In this document: one piece after another, positions 49,047 to 60,790 of the stretch
How positions within the stretch are numbered: the stretch's first letter is position 1
Layout of the letters: each line of letters opens with the position of its first letter
Assembly: GCA_013399115.1 (NCBI GenBank)
Contig: VXAA01005207.1
Location: 6,790 to 70,789, forward strand
Length of the DNA: 64,000 nucleotides
DNA from: Anseranas semipalmata
Lineage: Eukaryota; Chordata; Aves; Anseriformes; Anseranatidae
Reading direction: 5' to 3'
Program-made: the position numbers and the translations under genes
The notes under the pieces: generated by a model
Databases searched by the model: none
What the model saw: the letters and a program-made list of their open reading frames with translations, nothing else
What the model was told of the DNA's origin: nothing

Positions 49047-49639
49047 AGGTTCTTGCTTATTTCTTCTCCAGCTGTCAGTTTTTGTAGTGGCAGGTGTAAA
49101 GTATTGCCTTCAGTGCACGTTCCAGTGCAGCCTACAGCCTTTCTCAGATGTGATGTTATTTCCCTAACAGACATGCATCACAAAGCACCACACTCTTAAG
49201 TCATCTTTTCTTGAAGAATTACAAATTCAACAGCTACTCGAGAGCTCCAGTTTGTTTGCTCTGCTACCTGACCATGTATCTGTCACATTCCCTGGACTTC
49301 TTGCAGTCTCCAGATCGGTCCATTTTGTCCATTCTTCCTCCATCTCCACCAACACTTCAGGCCAGAGACTTATTTGTTCCCTTCTAGGCCACTTCTTTCC
49401 TCTGCCTTGTCCAGCTGTTGCATACCAAGGTAAACAGCACTCCTAATCCACCACACCTCTCTACCTTGCTCTCTGCAAGAAACTGGCTGATCTGAGCATC
49501 AGCTTAGAATCCTCTGGGACTTGACTATAGCTGGGTCTGCCAGGCAGAGCTGGGGGCTGGATTTGTGTTCAGCACCCGGTGGGGGGATGGGGTGCAGAGA
49601 GAGAGACAGTGCAGGCTTCTTTCTGGATCTCAGTAAGAA
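49047..49639. other. Non-coding, nothing recognised
   Basis: Unique sequence. CAG/GT directly follows the pyrimidine tract but leads into no open frame or exon I can recognise. Confidence 0.5.
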
Positions 49640-50100
49640 AGACATGACAACAAATGGCCTAGATGTTTTAATAACATATAAAAAAAATAGCTGAGTAAAG
49701 AAGATAGAATAAAAAGAGTAATAACAATTACAAGTAAATCTTATGTCCCTTCAGATGTTGGGCACCCCATGTTCATGCAGCACTAACAGAGCCCAGATGG
49801 ATTTTCCCCCAGTGCTGTGTCAATCCTGTCCATGGAGTGAGGTTCCTCCTTTTTGATAATTTGAGGTATTATATATTTTCTTAAAAAAAACTCTATTCAT
49901 AAAGGATGTTTATGTGGTAACTTCTTGCCACACTGTTAGATAAAGGCAAGGCCACATGTAATCACCAGTATTGAGTGGGAGCCGCATGCCTGCTCCTCTG
50001 TTACACTGAGCTGCCTCAGTCTATCCTGCAGCCAAGGGATCTGTGCAGCACAACACAGCCTGAACGCCATGCTGGATGCACACAGCACAACTCAGCACAG
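49640..50100. repeat. Dispersed repeat copy A, possible decayed LTR
   Basis: This is collinear with a second copy at 52440-52890. Shared blocks include AATAACAT, ATGTCCCT.CAGATG, TGCAGCACT, TCTATTCAT, ACTGGGAGC-like AGTGGGAGC.GC and CAGCCAAGGGAT, at offsets of about 2780-2805 bp. If read on the minus strand, both carry an AATAAA-like signal near the left edge, as an LTR would. The family is not recognised and divergence is high. The LTR interpretation is inference. Confidence 0.6.
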
Positions 50101-51150
50101 CACATATCTGGACCTTCTCAGGTTAATTGTCATGTGGATCACTGAGTCCTCAATGTAGCATGATGTCCTGGTCAAAAACACTACAGTATGTCTTGCTTCT
50201 CTGTATAAAAGACACCATATGCAAATACATGCTAAGCAGCGTCTAGGTCAAATTGCTGGCTGTTAATTCTGGCCTGGATGGCAATGTCTCTAGCTGTCTC
50301 ATCATGAGTCATCATTTTGACCTTTGCAATGCTTCTGTCTTGCCCAATGCAAACAGACAGGGAACACACAGACTTGGGGACCAGGACAGCTGATCTTACG
50401 AGCTCTGCTTTGCACTGCACTTGCCTGTTCACCTTCCCAGGAACAATATTCCTGTGTCCCTTCCTTGGCATGAGCTGGCTCTCGCTAGAGCTGACTGTGA
50501 CTGTAGCAGTCCCTGGCCTGCTGAGGACTAGGAGTGGACAGTGTCATAAACTGTGGGTGCTGGAGTACCTGGAAGACCATAGTTCCTCTCCTTCCCTCTC
50601 TGTAATGGTTAAGGGAGCTCTTGGTAGCTTCTGGGGCCAGAAGTCTTTGCAGGTAGAATTCACAACACTTGCAGATATGAAAGAACAGGTCAACTATAAA
50701 GCATCCTTCATGTTATCCATAATAGCTTTGCAAAGCTGAACTTGGCTCAGAGGAAAGAATAACATGGTGCAATTCTATGCTTGATTAGCCGCAATTATGG
50801 AGGAGTCAGCTGCTCCCAAGTGCTCTGGATTAGCAGTGGAAAGGACACACTCTTCTCTCATTGTCACCCAAGCATATTAAGAAATATGCCCTCAACCCGC
50901 AGTAGGAAGGTTCAGGTCAGCACCGAGTACTTTCCAGGAAAAGGGATGGGAGCATGCCATGAGCCCTGCCAGTATCAGGGGATTAAGAAAGGGAGCTGGT
51001 GCATTTGAACTGGCTCAGTCCTTACTGCCTCACTCCTTGGCAGTCTGCATAGTTCAGTATGTTGTCTTCAGACTGGTGACAGACAAGAAACTTTCCTGAG
51101 TTGTCCAGCTTCTCTGAAGCAGCAGCAGCAGCAACACTTGCTGCAATCCA
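50101..51150. other. Non-coding, nothing recognised
   Basis: Sequence between repeat copies A and B. No retroviral reading frame or other gene is recognised; the longest frame is about 140 codons (50317-50739, plus) and unfamiliar. A short CAG-rich run lies at 51118-51134. Confidence 0.5.
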
Positions 51151-51560
51151 GACTCACAGTAAGTCAGAAGTTAATTTTCATTAAGTTAATTGCCATTAGC
51201 AGTTAAATTAAAATCCTTAATCAGTGAAAACAGAAGGATTTTCACTGAGCCATGGGCAACTATTTTTGCTTTGAACTAAAACATCCAAATGTACATTTCC
51301 AGTCACTGTCCTCAAAGACAAAAACATTCATTCTATGCTACAAGGTTTCACCCAGTGCAACCACTGCAGTATTTACAATATCATTTCATCGCACTAAAAA
51401 AAAGTGCTTGGATACCATTCTGAGATTTATTTCATTTCATAGGTAAATAGATTTTTGATTAGAGAAACACTCCGCTTTTTTCTTTCAAAAGTGCTTGGTT
51501 GAGTAGTGAGATAATGCAAAAACTGAACCTCATGTAATTATTAAGTCCTTTAAGTCCAGG
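51151..51560. promoter_or_regulatory. AT-rich block with dense TAAT cores, candidate enhancer
   Basis: About 400 AT-rich bases begin with a cluster of homeodomain cores: GTTAATTTTCATTAAG, TTAATTGCCATTAGCAG, TTAAATTAAAATCC and CTTAATC. Further cores follow, with TTTTTGATTAGAG and ATGTAATTATTAAG near the right end. At least eight TAAT/ATTA cores fall in the first 60 bases. It is among the best candidates for an ancient regulatory element in the window, but conservation is untested. Confidence 0.35.
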
Positions 51561-52439
51561 CAGAACAAACTCCCTTGCTGTCTCCACAGTGAAATTCAGT
51601 TAGCATAATCTAAAGCCTGAACCACCCCTTCTGGTGCTTTACAGGGGCAGTGACTGTGCAGGCTGAGGTGCAGTATTAAATCAGTGCTCTGAAGTACAGT
51701 CAGGATGTATGCTTCTGAATGCCAGAGCCTTCCATGTGCCTCAGGGAACTTGTGTCCCAAGTTTCCCTGAGGCTCATCCATCTCTTCTGTTGTAAAAGGC
51801 AAAGTCTTTGGCAGAAACAACTCTGAAACTTCCAAGAAGTGAGGGCAGTGTGGGAAGCTCCCCACATAGTGATTCCTCTGGACATGTTCTAGTTAACTGA
51901 GATTTAAAGAGCGGAATTTAAAGACAAAAGTATTAGACCAGTTGGAATTAGGGTTCCAGTGCAGATGTGACTCTTCTTTGCCTGCTCAGGGACAAAGGAA
52001 GAGCATACGGTGTACGAATGGGAAAGGTGAGTGCAAGATAGCAAGTAACGGTAGGGGCAAAAAGGCCTCCATGCTCTTAAAGCCCTAGCCACGTTCTCTG
52101 GCTGCCATGTGTGTACAGGCTAGTCAGGTGCATACACTCATGGACTCAGCCATCCTGTGGGCTGTAGGAGATGTGCAGTCCCCAGCAAGGGCTGTTTGGC
52201 CTGTGAGTGCAGCTAGAGGGAAAGGACTGTACAGGGAAGCAGGTGGTAAGGGGAGCTCTGCATCCCTTAAAGCATGGTGGGCCACGGTCCTTGTGTGGAC
52301 TCAATGCTCCAGTGTTGCTCTTCTCTTCATGGAGTTCTTTCCACATGCTCTGGCACCAAGGACACTAAATGCAAAGAGAAAGAGCTGTTAGTTTAGATCA
52401 TTGTAATGCACCAGGGCTAGTGTTCATTATGATCCAATT
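51561..52439. other. Non-coding, nothing recognised
   Basis: Unique sequence between an AT-rich block and repeat copy B, with no recognisable gene. Confidence 0.5.
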
Positions 52440-52890
52440 AGAAGGGCACTCAGACTCCATAAGGTATTGATTAAAATAACATTTATTGGAGATAACACTA
52501 GAAGGAAGAAGAGCATAACATATATAATCTGATGTCCCTCCAGATGCAGGGAACTCCAGGTTCTGCAGCACTGGACTTCCAATCAGTGGCATGGTGCAAA
52601 TCCCATCCACGAAGAGGTTTGGTCTTTAGAGATTTTGCAGGATTTTCTTAGAAGAAAACAATTCTATTCATCATTTCTATGTTAAGCAAAATAATGTTTA
52701 CAAGAGAACATGCTGCTTTGCTTTAATATAAAGACAAGGACATCCATGTGGTGTAATTGACAGTGCCAAGTGGGAGCTGCCTACAGACACCTCCATTACC
52801 TTTAGTCTGTTAAGTTTTTCCCACAGCCAAGGGATATGTACTGCACTGCACATGCCTGTGCCTACTCATGTTTACTGTTGCCTTGTATCT
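52440..52890. repeat. Dispersed repeat copy B, possible decayed LTR
   Basis: This partner of the repeat at 49640-50100 is in the same orientation with only small indels across about 400 bp. TTAAAATAACATTTATTGG near its left edge would be an AATAAA polyadenylation signal on the minus strand. Target duplications and TG..CA ends cannot be placed with confidence. Confidence 0.6.
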
Positions 52891-54484
52891 GATCTCCGTT
52901 GTTTAAATGCTCAGCTGGCAGGGTGACAGGAGCCCTTGAAACAAGTCAAAAAGTAAGCTTTGCAGGTGCAATTCATCTACCTACCAATAGATGTATGAGC
53001 CATAAACAACTTACATTCATGTCACTGTAGGGTTCCCTTTCCTTAGGGAGAAACAGTCTTGTTTAAGGCTTGAATTTCCTGCCTGAAATAGCTTACTGTG
53101 CTGGATGCAATGATGTATTCCTTCTGGCCACCCTCTGTTTTCCCTTGACTATAAAGGGATGCATGGGTGACCTGCCCAGATCATTGGTTTTGGGGAACCA
53201 GCACATTCTGTGCCACTAAAGCCATTCTGTGCTTATCCTGCCTGAAGAAGAGAGATCTTCTCTCCCCACACTGACCCCAAGGTTTCGATGTGCTACCACA
53301 GCACAAAGTCTGTTGCTATGGTCAGGAAGCCTTGCTATGACAGGCTGTTGCCTGCAGTGCTCCTGGGCCAGTGGAGATGAGATCTGCAGGTTCTCTGTAA
53401 GATGCCACCAGGCAGAACAGTGAAATTTGCTGCCACTGTTGAAGTAAGGAATGACCCCATGCTTGGTGTGGTTTTATGCTCCTCTGGGAAGACTCTAAAG
53501 CTAACCAGGTGGTGACAGTGAGGGTCTTCACTGTACCAGGGCTCTGCTGATGCTCACAAATACTATATCCCCTGTGCTTTTGGGAGGCTGTGGGCTGGGA
53601 CTGATGCACATTTGCATGAACACTCTTCCTGCTCCTCTTGGCTCTTGCTCAGTGCAGACAGAACACTTGGTGTTCCAGATGCAGCCTGCTCTGCTGGAGA
53701 CAGTCCCAGCAAAGGAAATCCTGCCTGACCCTTAGTAATGCGGAGAGCCCTCATGTAATTGTGTTTGCACAAACAACCCGTATCAGTTTAAAGGAGATAA
53801 AATCAGCAGGAGCTCACTGAAATGCAGCCACAGTCTCCACCACAGTGCAGAGTGGCTGTCACAGTTTGAGACAGAGGAGGGGTGTAAGAAAATCTCATCT
53901 CCCCAGATGCCCTGGTGCAGTTAATAGTCCATCCTGGGATGGTGCAGTACTGCTGTCTGTAGCCTGGCTCTCCCAGCAGCTCTGTGCATGGCACTTAGCT
54001 AGCTTCTGAGAGGAAAAAGGCCAGGAGAGGCATTGAGGACTCCTCTCCACAGATCAGGATTAGAAATGGTAGCAGGCTTCCTCGCAGAAAGAACACAAAC
54101 TGTCAGAGCACCTGGAGAGGGGTTGGTTTGCTCTCATTTGTCTTCATAGCCCCACAGCCTGGGGCAAAGGATGGCAAGAAAAGACACAGTCTCTTAAGAA
54201 GGGATGAGGCAGTGGGCAAATGAGCCACAGAAAAGCCCACACAAATCTGGGTCTGAAAAACAAATGACAGCTGGAAATGGTGAAAATTCATGCCATCATC
54301 TCAAGGACGAGCTGCTGTTGTGAGTTTGGACACTGTGCTTGTGTACGACCAGCTCAGAGGCCTCATTCTGGCCAGAGGCTGCGATGTTCACCCATTAGGC
54401 GAGGATATGCCAAGGCTACTTGGCTTATCATAGTATATGAGACACATGAAAACCATGGCTGTGGAGCCAGAGGGTTGGACAGGG
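52891..54484. other. Non-coding stretch, no gene recognised
   Basis: Unique sequence. The longest frame is about 95 codons and is unrecognised. Confidence 0.5.
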
Positions 54485-54575
54485 TTTGACTGGACTGGAC
54501 CGGACCAGATTGGGCTAGGCTGGGCTGGAATGCACTGGGATATACTGGGCTGAGTCAGGTTGGGCTGCGATGGAC
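54485..54575. repeat. Degenerate GGACTGG/GGGCTGG minisatellite
   Basis: GACTGGACTGGACCGGACC is followed by GGGCTAGGCTGGGCTGGA and further ACTGGG and GGGCTG units over about 90 bases. The period is 5-10 bp and imperfect. A shorter related string lies at 58190-58217. Confidence 0.7.
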
Positions 54576-57099
54576 CTCATAGTGGAGGGCCCCTCAACTC
54601 TGCCAGTGGCAGCAAGGGGATCTGAGGATTGTCTATGCGAACAGGTCTTGTGACTTGAAGGGTACACAGTTCCACAACTAGTGCAACCATGGAGCATAAA
54701 AGGCTCCCATGACTCTTCCATGAATGGATGTGAAGAAGGCCTTTAGGAACTGTTCATTCACACACTCCCAGTCCTGCCAGAGGAGAGATTACTAGCAAAG
54801 CAATACTAATTTTGCAGGGAGGCCACTAATGTGGCCTATCTCCCCTTTGCTCCAGGCAGTGAGAGGTCTCTCTGCACTGATTAAGTGTGAGAAGGCTGTA
54901 TGTAGGCACCTTTCAGAAAGAAAAAAAAGAAAAAAAAGAAAAAAAAACATTTCGGTTATCTGCTAAGATGGATCACAAAGGAAATTGTGTGGTTATTTCC
55001 AGATATTTACAATGAATTACCTTATTGTAGGAAGGGGGTATGCTACACTGTGCTGAAGGGGCTAGGGATCACAATTATGCTCCTGTGGTATTGCTACACA
55101 TAGAGGAGTTTGCTTTTTTGTTTTGGTGATTAATTTTTGCAGGATGAATTTTTGCACTGCGGAAACAGCTGAAATTGTGTAAAGGAAGCAACATGGAGAG
55201 GGATTACATCACCTTTCAGCAGCTACATGCAACTTTGTCATCTAATCCATACTTCTAGGTGTTTCCAACAGCCAGTGGAGGTACAGCAGTCTTTTCTGTC
55301 CCTTTCTGAGTACCTGGATGAGAAGGGATGAGGATGTCCCTTTTCACCAGAGCATGTAGCAGTGGGTGTCATGCCTGGTTTCACTTCCATGAAGTCTCCT
55401 ACGTCTGCCTTTTTCCGCTTGGGGCTCCTGTAGGCCAGGGACAGAGATCTCTTCTGTTCTCTCTTTCATGGAGATTTGCATATGCAATGCTCAGCTGTTC
55501 AACAGATGACATGGCTACATGTGGCCAAAGTAGTGATGGCTTAGGGGAGAGGGGTGTCTTGTTCCCAGGGCTTGATTTCCATTCTCACCTGCAGTGGCTG
55601 GGATGGCCAAATCCTGCTGCCGGAGGCCCTGGGGTTTGCTTAGACAGCCAGGCTGTGCCAAGAGCTCAGGGGTGTTGGTGGTGTGAGCTTGTATATTTAT
55701 TTGCTGGGCACTCTTCACTTGCTGACCTGCCAGGGACCTGGATCCTGTTATTCCAGCATCTTTTAGTTCAGGACTCAGGCCTTTGACTGTGGATGTCCCT
55801 CGAAACTGGGTGTGGATCATGACCCTGTGATCACTGCTATTGTCAGTCTGTCCTGGTCATGCTGACCAACCCTGTCCCTCTGATTCACCTCTCCTATCCC
55901 ATCTGGTGCTAGTTCTTACTCCAGATTGCATCTCATTAACACTGATTCCAAGTCTGCTCTCTCCTTTCTCCAGAACAGAAAATGCTGCCTTTGTTTGGTT
56001 GTACAGATCTGGCACACAGAGGTGTGGAGGGCATGCAGGTGGGAGGCAGTGACAAGCAGAGCTGGTGACACACTCAACCTTGGGGAGCTTGTGCAGGACT
56101 GTCAGGCAGCAAGGCTGTGTTGGGTTTCTGGTTCAGGTCCAAGCACATAGCCGGGTTTCTGGAGAGCTCCCAGAACCTGGGCATGTTTCCCTGTGAGCTG
56201 GGTGTGACACCATGCAAGCCTGGCAGCACTTTGCATCCCAAAGAGCTGCCAGGCTTGGCACTGAAGCTGGATCACTCCTTGAGCCTGGGGTGGGAAGGGG
56301 TACGCAGGACTATAGTGAGATTTTGCAGTCCCAGTTCCTTCACTCCTTGAACATCTTCATGGCCAGCTGTGCACCCAGCATCTCTTAAACTGTACCTCTA
56401 AGGTGCAGTCCCACGTCCTGGTTGCTGCAGGCAGTCAGGTTTTGCTTCATTGCATGAATGGCATGGGTATGTCTGCAAGCAGGGATGCTGTGCTTCCTCC
56501 AGTGCATCTCAGCATGCTAGGACCAGGGCTGTGGGTCTGGGACAGACACAGGCATAGTGTGGGCAGGCAGGGGTCTTAGATGCCTTAGGGGGGCAGTAGC
56601 ACAGGCATGTTGCCCTTGGGACTGGAGCAGCTTTTGGGGAGCTACCCAGAAGGAAAATTGTGTGGGAGAGGAAGGGCTGCCCATCTTGCTGCTACACAAA
56701 GCCTTATCACAGTGGGATCTGCTCCCTCTATGTCTGATTGGGGTGGTGGGAAGGGTGGGAGTGCACAGGCCTGTGCTAGACAGATTTGCAGCTGGATCAT
56801 AGACGTTGCTCTCAAAGCCTTGGACAGCCTTCTGGGAAGTGCAGGCAAGACCAGTGGGAGTGCTTGGCAGACCCCTGTATGTGCTGCACCAGGAGCGCCT
56901 GGAGCATGCAGGGGTACACTGGGATTCAGGAGCTGTACCCCAAAGATGGGCAGGCCCAGCCCCCAGCCCTGCTCTCTCCCATGGCCTGGCTCTCCCAGGC
57001 AGGCAGCTCAAAAAACTTCTCTCAGCTCTAATTGCTGTGCTCCACCTTTTATTATAATTGATTCTGCATCGCCATAGGAACCCACTCCAGCGTGAGTGA
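54576..57099. other. Non-coding, nothing recognised
   Basis: It contains a GAAAAAAAA-unit run at 54916-54948. The stretch near 57025-57080 has an AT-rich block (TTATTATAATTGATTCTGC) inside GC-rich flanks. A 239-codon minus-strand frame (57236 to 56517) is the longest gap-free frame in the window. It is rich in Ser, Pro and Ala, matches no family I recognise, and competes with long frames on the other strand, so I do not call it a gene. Confidence 0.5.
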
Positions 57100-57245
57100 A
57101 GAGCAGCTGCCTTCCCTGTGTGCTCTCCAGGAGAGAGGCGGCTGCTCCTTCCCTCAAGATGGCAAGTGCTGGAGCTGGGATTAGCTGTGGCTGAGCGGCT
57201 GGGCCCGCCGGCCCATGCCAGCCAGGTACCGTCCATGTCCCAACC
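57100..57245. promoter_or_regulatory. GC-rich block with splice-donor-like string
   Basis: It is GC-rich with GAGAGGCGGCTGC and GCGGCTGGGCCCGCCGGCCC, ending in CCAGGTACCG, which reads as a possible 5' splice donor (CAG/GTACCG) on the plus strand. An ATG in good context (AAGATGG, about 57158) opens only a short frame of eleven codons. It might be an untranslated first exon; the evidence is thin. Confidence 0.2.
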
Positions 57246-57303
57246 CCTCTCAAGTGCTCATGTTATGGGGAGGACCGCAGGCTTGCAGAGCCAGGGAGTG
57301 CAA

Positions 57304-57443
57304 GGGGGTGGGGGTGGGGAATTCCCNTGTTGCTGGGGCCCAGTATATCTTCTGGTGGCAGTTGTCAAGTCTGGATGGAGACAGCAGGATGCTGGGCTTT
57401 GGGGTGGGATGGGTGGGAGCCAACTTTCCTGGGGGGGGGGGGG
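57304..57443. repeat. G-rich region with G-quadruplex motif and poly-G
   Basis: GGGGGTGGGGGTGGGG lies at 57304-57319, GGGGTGGGATGGGTGGG at 57401-57417, and a run of 13 Gs at 57431-57443. The second string fits the four-run G-quadruplex pattern with loops of one or two bases. One undetermined base at 57327 lies beside it, consistent with sequencing trouble in G-rich DNA. Confidence 0.85.
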
Positions 57444-60400
57444 TTATCTTCCCAGGTCGCTTGGTTTGGTAGTGGTGGCGTTTCTGTGTGTGCCAAGATG
57501 ACTGAAGACAGGAAGCACACCCTTCAGGGTGTTCTGTAGAGCCCTGCACTTGTCCAAGCTTCCCATATCCGCTCCTCCCTGGGGAACCAGGGATCGCAAA
57601 TTCTAGGATTCAGGAACAAGCATCTCTCCTCAGCTGAGGCTGGTTTAAACCTCCCTGTTGGTTGAAGGGTGGCCCTTTTTTTGTGTCAAAGGCTCGGCTG
57701 GCCTGGGAGATTAGGACAGGCCATCTCTTAGGTGGAAAACAGGCTGAAGAAAGTGCACAGCCAGGTGAGAAGCACTGCAGCCAGTGCTGTGCCTTTGGGC
57801 TGACTCTGGGTATAGCTTGGATGCCAGCATGAGAGGCAGCCATCAAAGGGACAGGGCACGTGCTAGTGACACAACCATGGACCCCAGAGCCCCAGCACTG
57901 CCCCTGCCCCCTCTTGGGGCAGGGGTGTCTCACCCTCAGTGTCTCGTGCTCCTGCCCTGGCCTGATCAGCTGAGTTCTGCCCTCCATGTCCTGGATTCTA
58001 CTCATCTTCCTCTACCACTGGGCTCAGCTGCAATCCTGACAGCAGAGCTGCTTTGCTGGGAAAGCCCTTCCACAGTGGCTGCATGGGATCAAAGAAGCAG
58101 TGGTGTCCTGGCCTTCCAATTAGCCATGGGCTGGTTTAGCAGAAGATTTGTCAAGCTCTTACATCAGGGTTTGGGGTATAGACATGCAGAGCTGGGCTGG
58201 GCTAGGCTGGGCTGGAGTCCTGGGCCTTCCCTAAACCCAAAGGAAGAGCCACTCACCCAGTAGACAGAAAGGGCATGCCTGGTGTTCTCCTGCATCCCAG
58301 GCTGAGAGGGCTGTATATACCTTTGTCCCTGCCTTGTTGCCTCCCTGAACACCAGGCATGGCAGAGGAGGGAAGGAGCACCCAACCTCAGCGGTCCCAGC
58401 CTGTCTAGCCACGGTACAGGAGTGCCGTTCCTTGTGGAAAGTACTTGAAGGCACATGTTGAGAGCAGGCTTTACAGCATGAGGGAACATCTGGATACATC
58501 AGTGCAGTTAGGGGATCCTGCTGAGACTTGGGGTCTTCCTTGGACCTTCATAGGACCTGAGAGCTGGGCCAGGTGATGGAGAGGGGCTGAGAAGGTTCAT
58601 GAAGGAGGCCCTCATGAAGGAGAACAAGCTGTTTCCACCCATCTCTGCAGTCTGCTTGTATGTGAGATGTACAGACCCTCCCAGAGAGGATTTCATGATC
58701 AGCTGCTCTGCTAGAGCAGAGGCCTGTACCTCTTGTCTCAAAGCTGGGATCTTCAGCCCCGCAGGGTGGATTCCACGCAGGATAGGTTACTTGTTCCTGA
58801 AAACAGAGCCTACAAGCTCTCTTCCTGAGGGACAGAACTAAGCTGGGATACAAGCAGATCCTGTGAGAGGAAATGTTAGCATTGTAAAATGCTGGTTGGA
58901 TAATATGAAGTGTTTGAGAAGAAGTCAAGAGGGACAGTAACTCTCTTTACCTCTTCTTTTGAGCATGGTGTGGATCTCCAGTTGTCTCTGGATTTGCAGG
59001 CCCTGGTATGACAGTGGTTGTGTTTATACTGGCAGCTGTGCAGTAACCCGATGGGATTTGTTCTTTAGTTGTTGCTGGGAACCAGCAGCAACATTTACTG
59101 AAAAAGGCAATGTAAGCCCTGCAAAGAATTCAGCTGCGTCGTGAGCTCAATATAACAGTACCAGGCGCAAGCGTGCACTTCCCAGAAATGTGCACAACTG
59201 CCTCCATCCCAGCAGGGCTCAGCGGACCAGCCACAAGCAGCCAGGCCTGTGGGCTTGGGAGTGCAGAAGCGGGACAACGGAGGGAGAGCCACACCTCTGC
59301 AGCACCCGCAAGTAAAGCCTTTTCCTCTGCCTACAGAGCTTAGGCTCCTGCTTAGGCAGGAACTTGTTTGCCTGCAGTCCTCACAAGGGTGCTTGCTTTC
59401 CTGTCTCCCTGGCGATTGCATTTGCTGTCTGGTAGCAACAGGCAGTTGTGTACCATGTGCAGCAATGTGATGAACAAAGGGGAACATGTGGAGCCGGGTC
59501 CTGTGAGACCCATGGCTTCTGCAGAGCAGCAGAATACTATCAGTTCTGGGCAGGGCCCTGAAGCATGGCAGAGTGTATGCTCCACTGCTCCACTGCCCTG
59601 CTCATTTTGCATACAAAATTGTCTTATACATTCCCAGAACCCTGGATGCATCTGTCCTTTGGAATTTTTTTCCAGGTTGTCTCAAATAGGTTTATATGGG
59701 GAGTGACAGTGGGTTTGTGCTTTTCAAAGCAGGGTTATTTTAGTACTATCCTAATGAATTTGCTCCAGTTCTTTATGTGCAGACATTTTACTCTGCTCTC
59801 TTCATTTGAATTTAAGCATTTTAGCCCCTCAATAACTCCCCTCCATCAAAACTAGTTCCACTTTCTCCATTTAATACATTAGTTTCATTTGTCATTGTTA
59901 TATAATTGTAAGTGTCTATTTTTGGTTATAAGACAGTACTAAGTAAGTTGTGTATATTTAAAAGCATGTAAACCAAGTAACTCCCTAGTTGTTGGACTGC
60001 ATCCATGACACAGTGCAATTAAACCCCTCTTCACTGTGGCTCATAAAAGTGTTTATCTTCCAGTTTCATTCTTTGAATAGATCAGCCTTTCTGGTACAAT
60101 TCTGCTTTACCGTGCAAATCGTGTTGGTCTTTTTAAATTCCTGCTGATAAAATATGCACCTTTTAGCACTAGGTGTTTCTTTATGTTAATTACAGTATTG
60201 AAAAGCTGACTTAATATCCCAACACCCTGAGGCAAATTTATTAGTGACTTGGTGAACTGCCTTGGACCCTGGATCCAGAGCTGGGTTCCCCTCTTACTGA
60301 CCACTCTGCAACACTGGCACAGAGCATGCAGGCTATGCACTAATGCAGAGCTAAGCACAGCTAAGCCAGGGCTCCCAGCTTCATCTTTTATTTGATGGTG

Positions 60401-60790
60401 GGAGTAAACTGCTTAAAGGAGGAACAGATTTTTCAGCAAGGTTACTCCACTGTAAATTGGAAGCAACCAATACCAAAATGTTAGTATCCAGAAATTGCTG
60501 TCCAGCTGACACAGAAGACTTTCTCCAGCTTCTTTCACTGTTTGGGCTTTGATTCTGCTTTGGACACTTTTTGTGCTTTCCTGTACAGTACCTATCTCTT
60601 GGTCTTGATTCCTGGTCAAATACCTGCAAGAACTTGCTAGCGGAACTGTCTGGTTATTGCTCAGTGTGCAGGCTGAGTCATGCCAGTGCTGCACAGTCCC
60701 ATCCCTGCTGAGATCCCATAACCTCTGGCCACTGCCCGCTCATGGGATCAGACTCTCTGTTTGGAGGTGTCTGCAGTGGGAACAGTAAGC
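57444..60790. other. Non-coding stretch, no gene recognised
   Basis: Unique sequence, GC-richer on the left and AT-rich from about 59.7 kb. GGGCTGG-type units (GAGCTGGGCTGGGCTAGG) occur at 58190-58217. Frames up to about 159 codons (57784-58263, plus) are unrecognised. The part at 60110-60230 has TTAATTAC and CTTAATATCC strings. Confidence 0.5.

Noticed and set aside
48712..49174. Frames of 83-151 codons with Ser-Phe or Lys-Arg repeats
   Set aside because: They are produced by the TTTTTC/TTTTCC array in different phases.
56517..57236. 239-codon minus-strand open frame, the longest without Ns
   Set aside because: GC-rich region with competing frames of similar size on the other strand, low-complexity composition, and no recognised domain, promoter or splice context. 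It is not supported as a gene.
57150..57245. Coding first exon starting at the ATG near 57158 and ending at CAG/GTACCG
   Set aside because: The frame stops after eleven codons, well before the donor-like site.
58190..58217. Immunoglobulin switch-like GGGCT/GAGCT repeats
   Set aside because: Only a few units, with no nearby immunoglobulin genes. A short GC-rich slippage repeat is the simpler reading.
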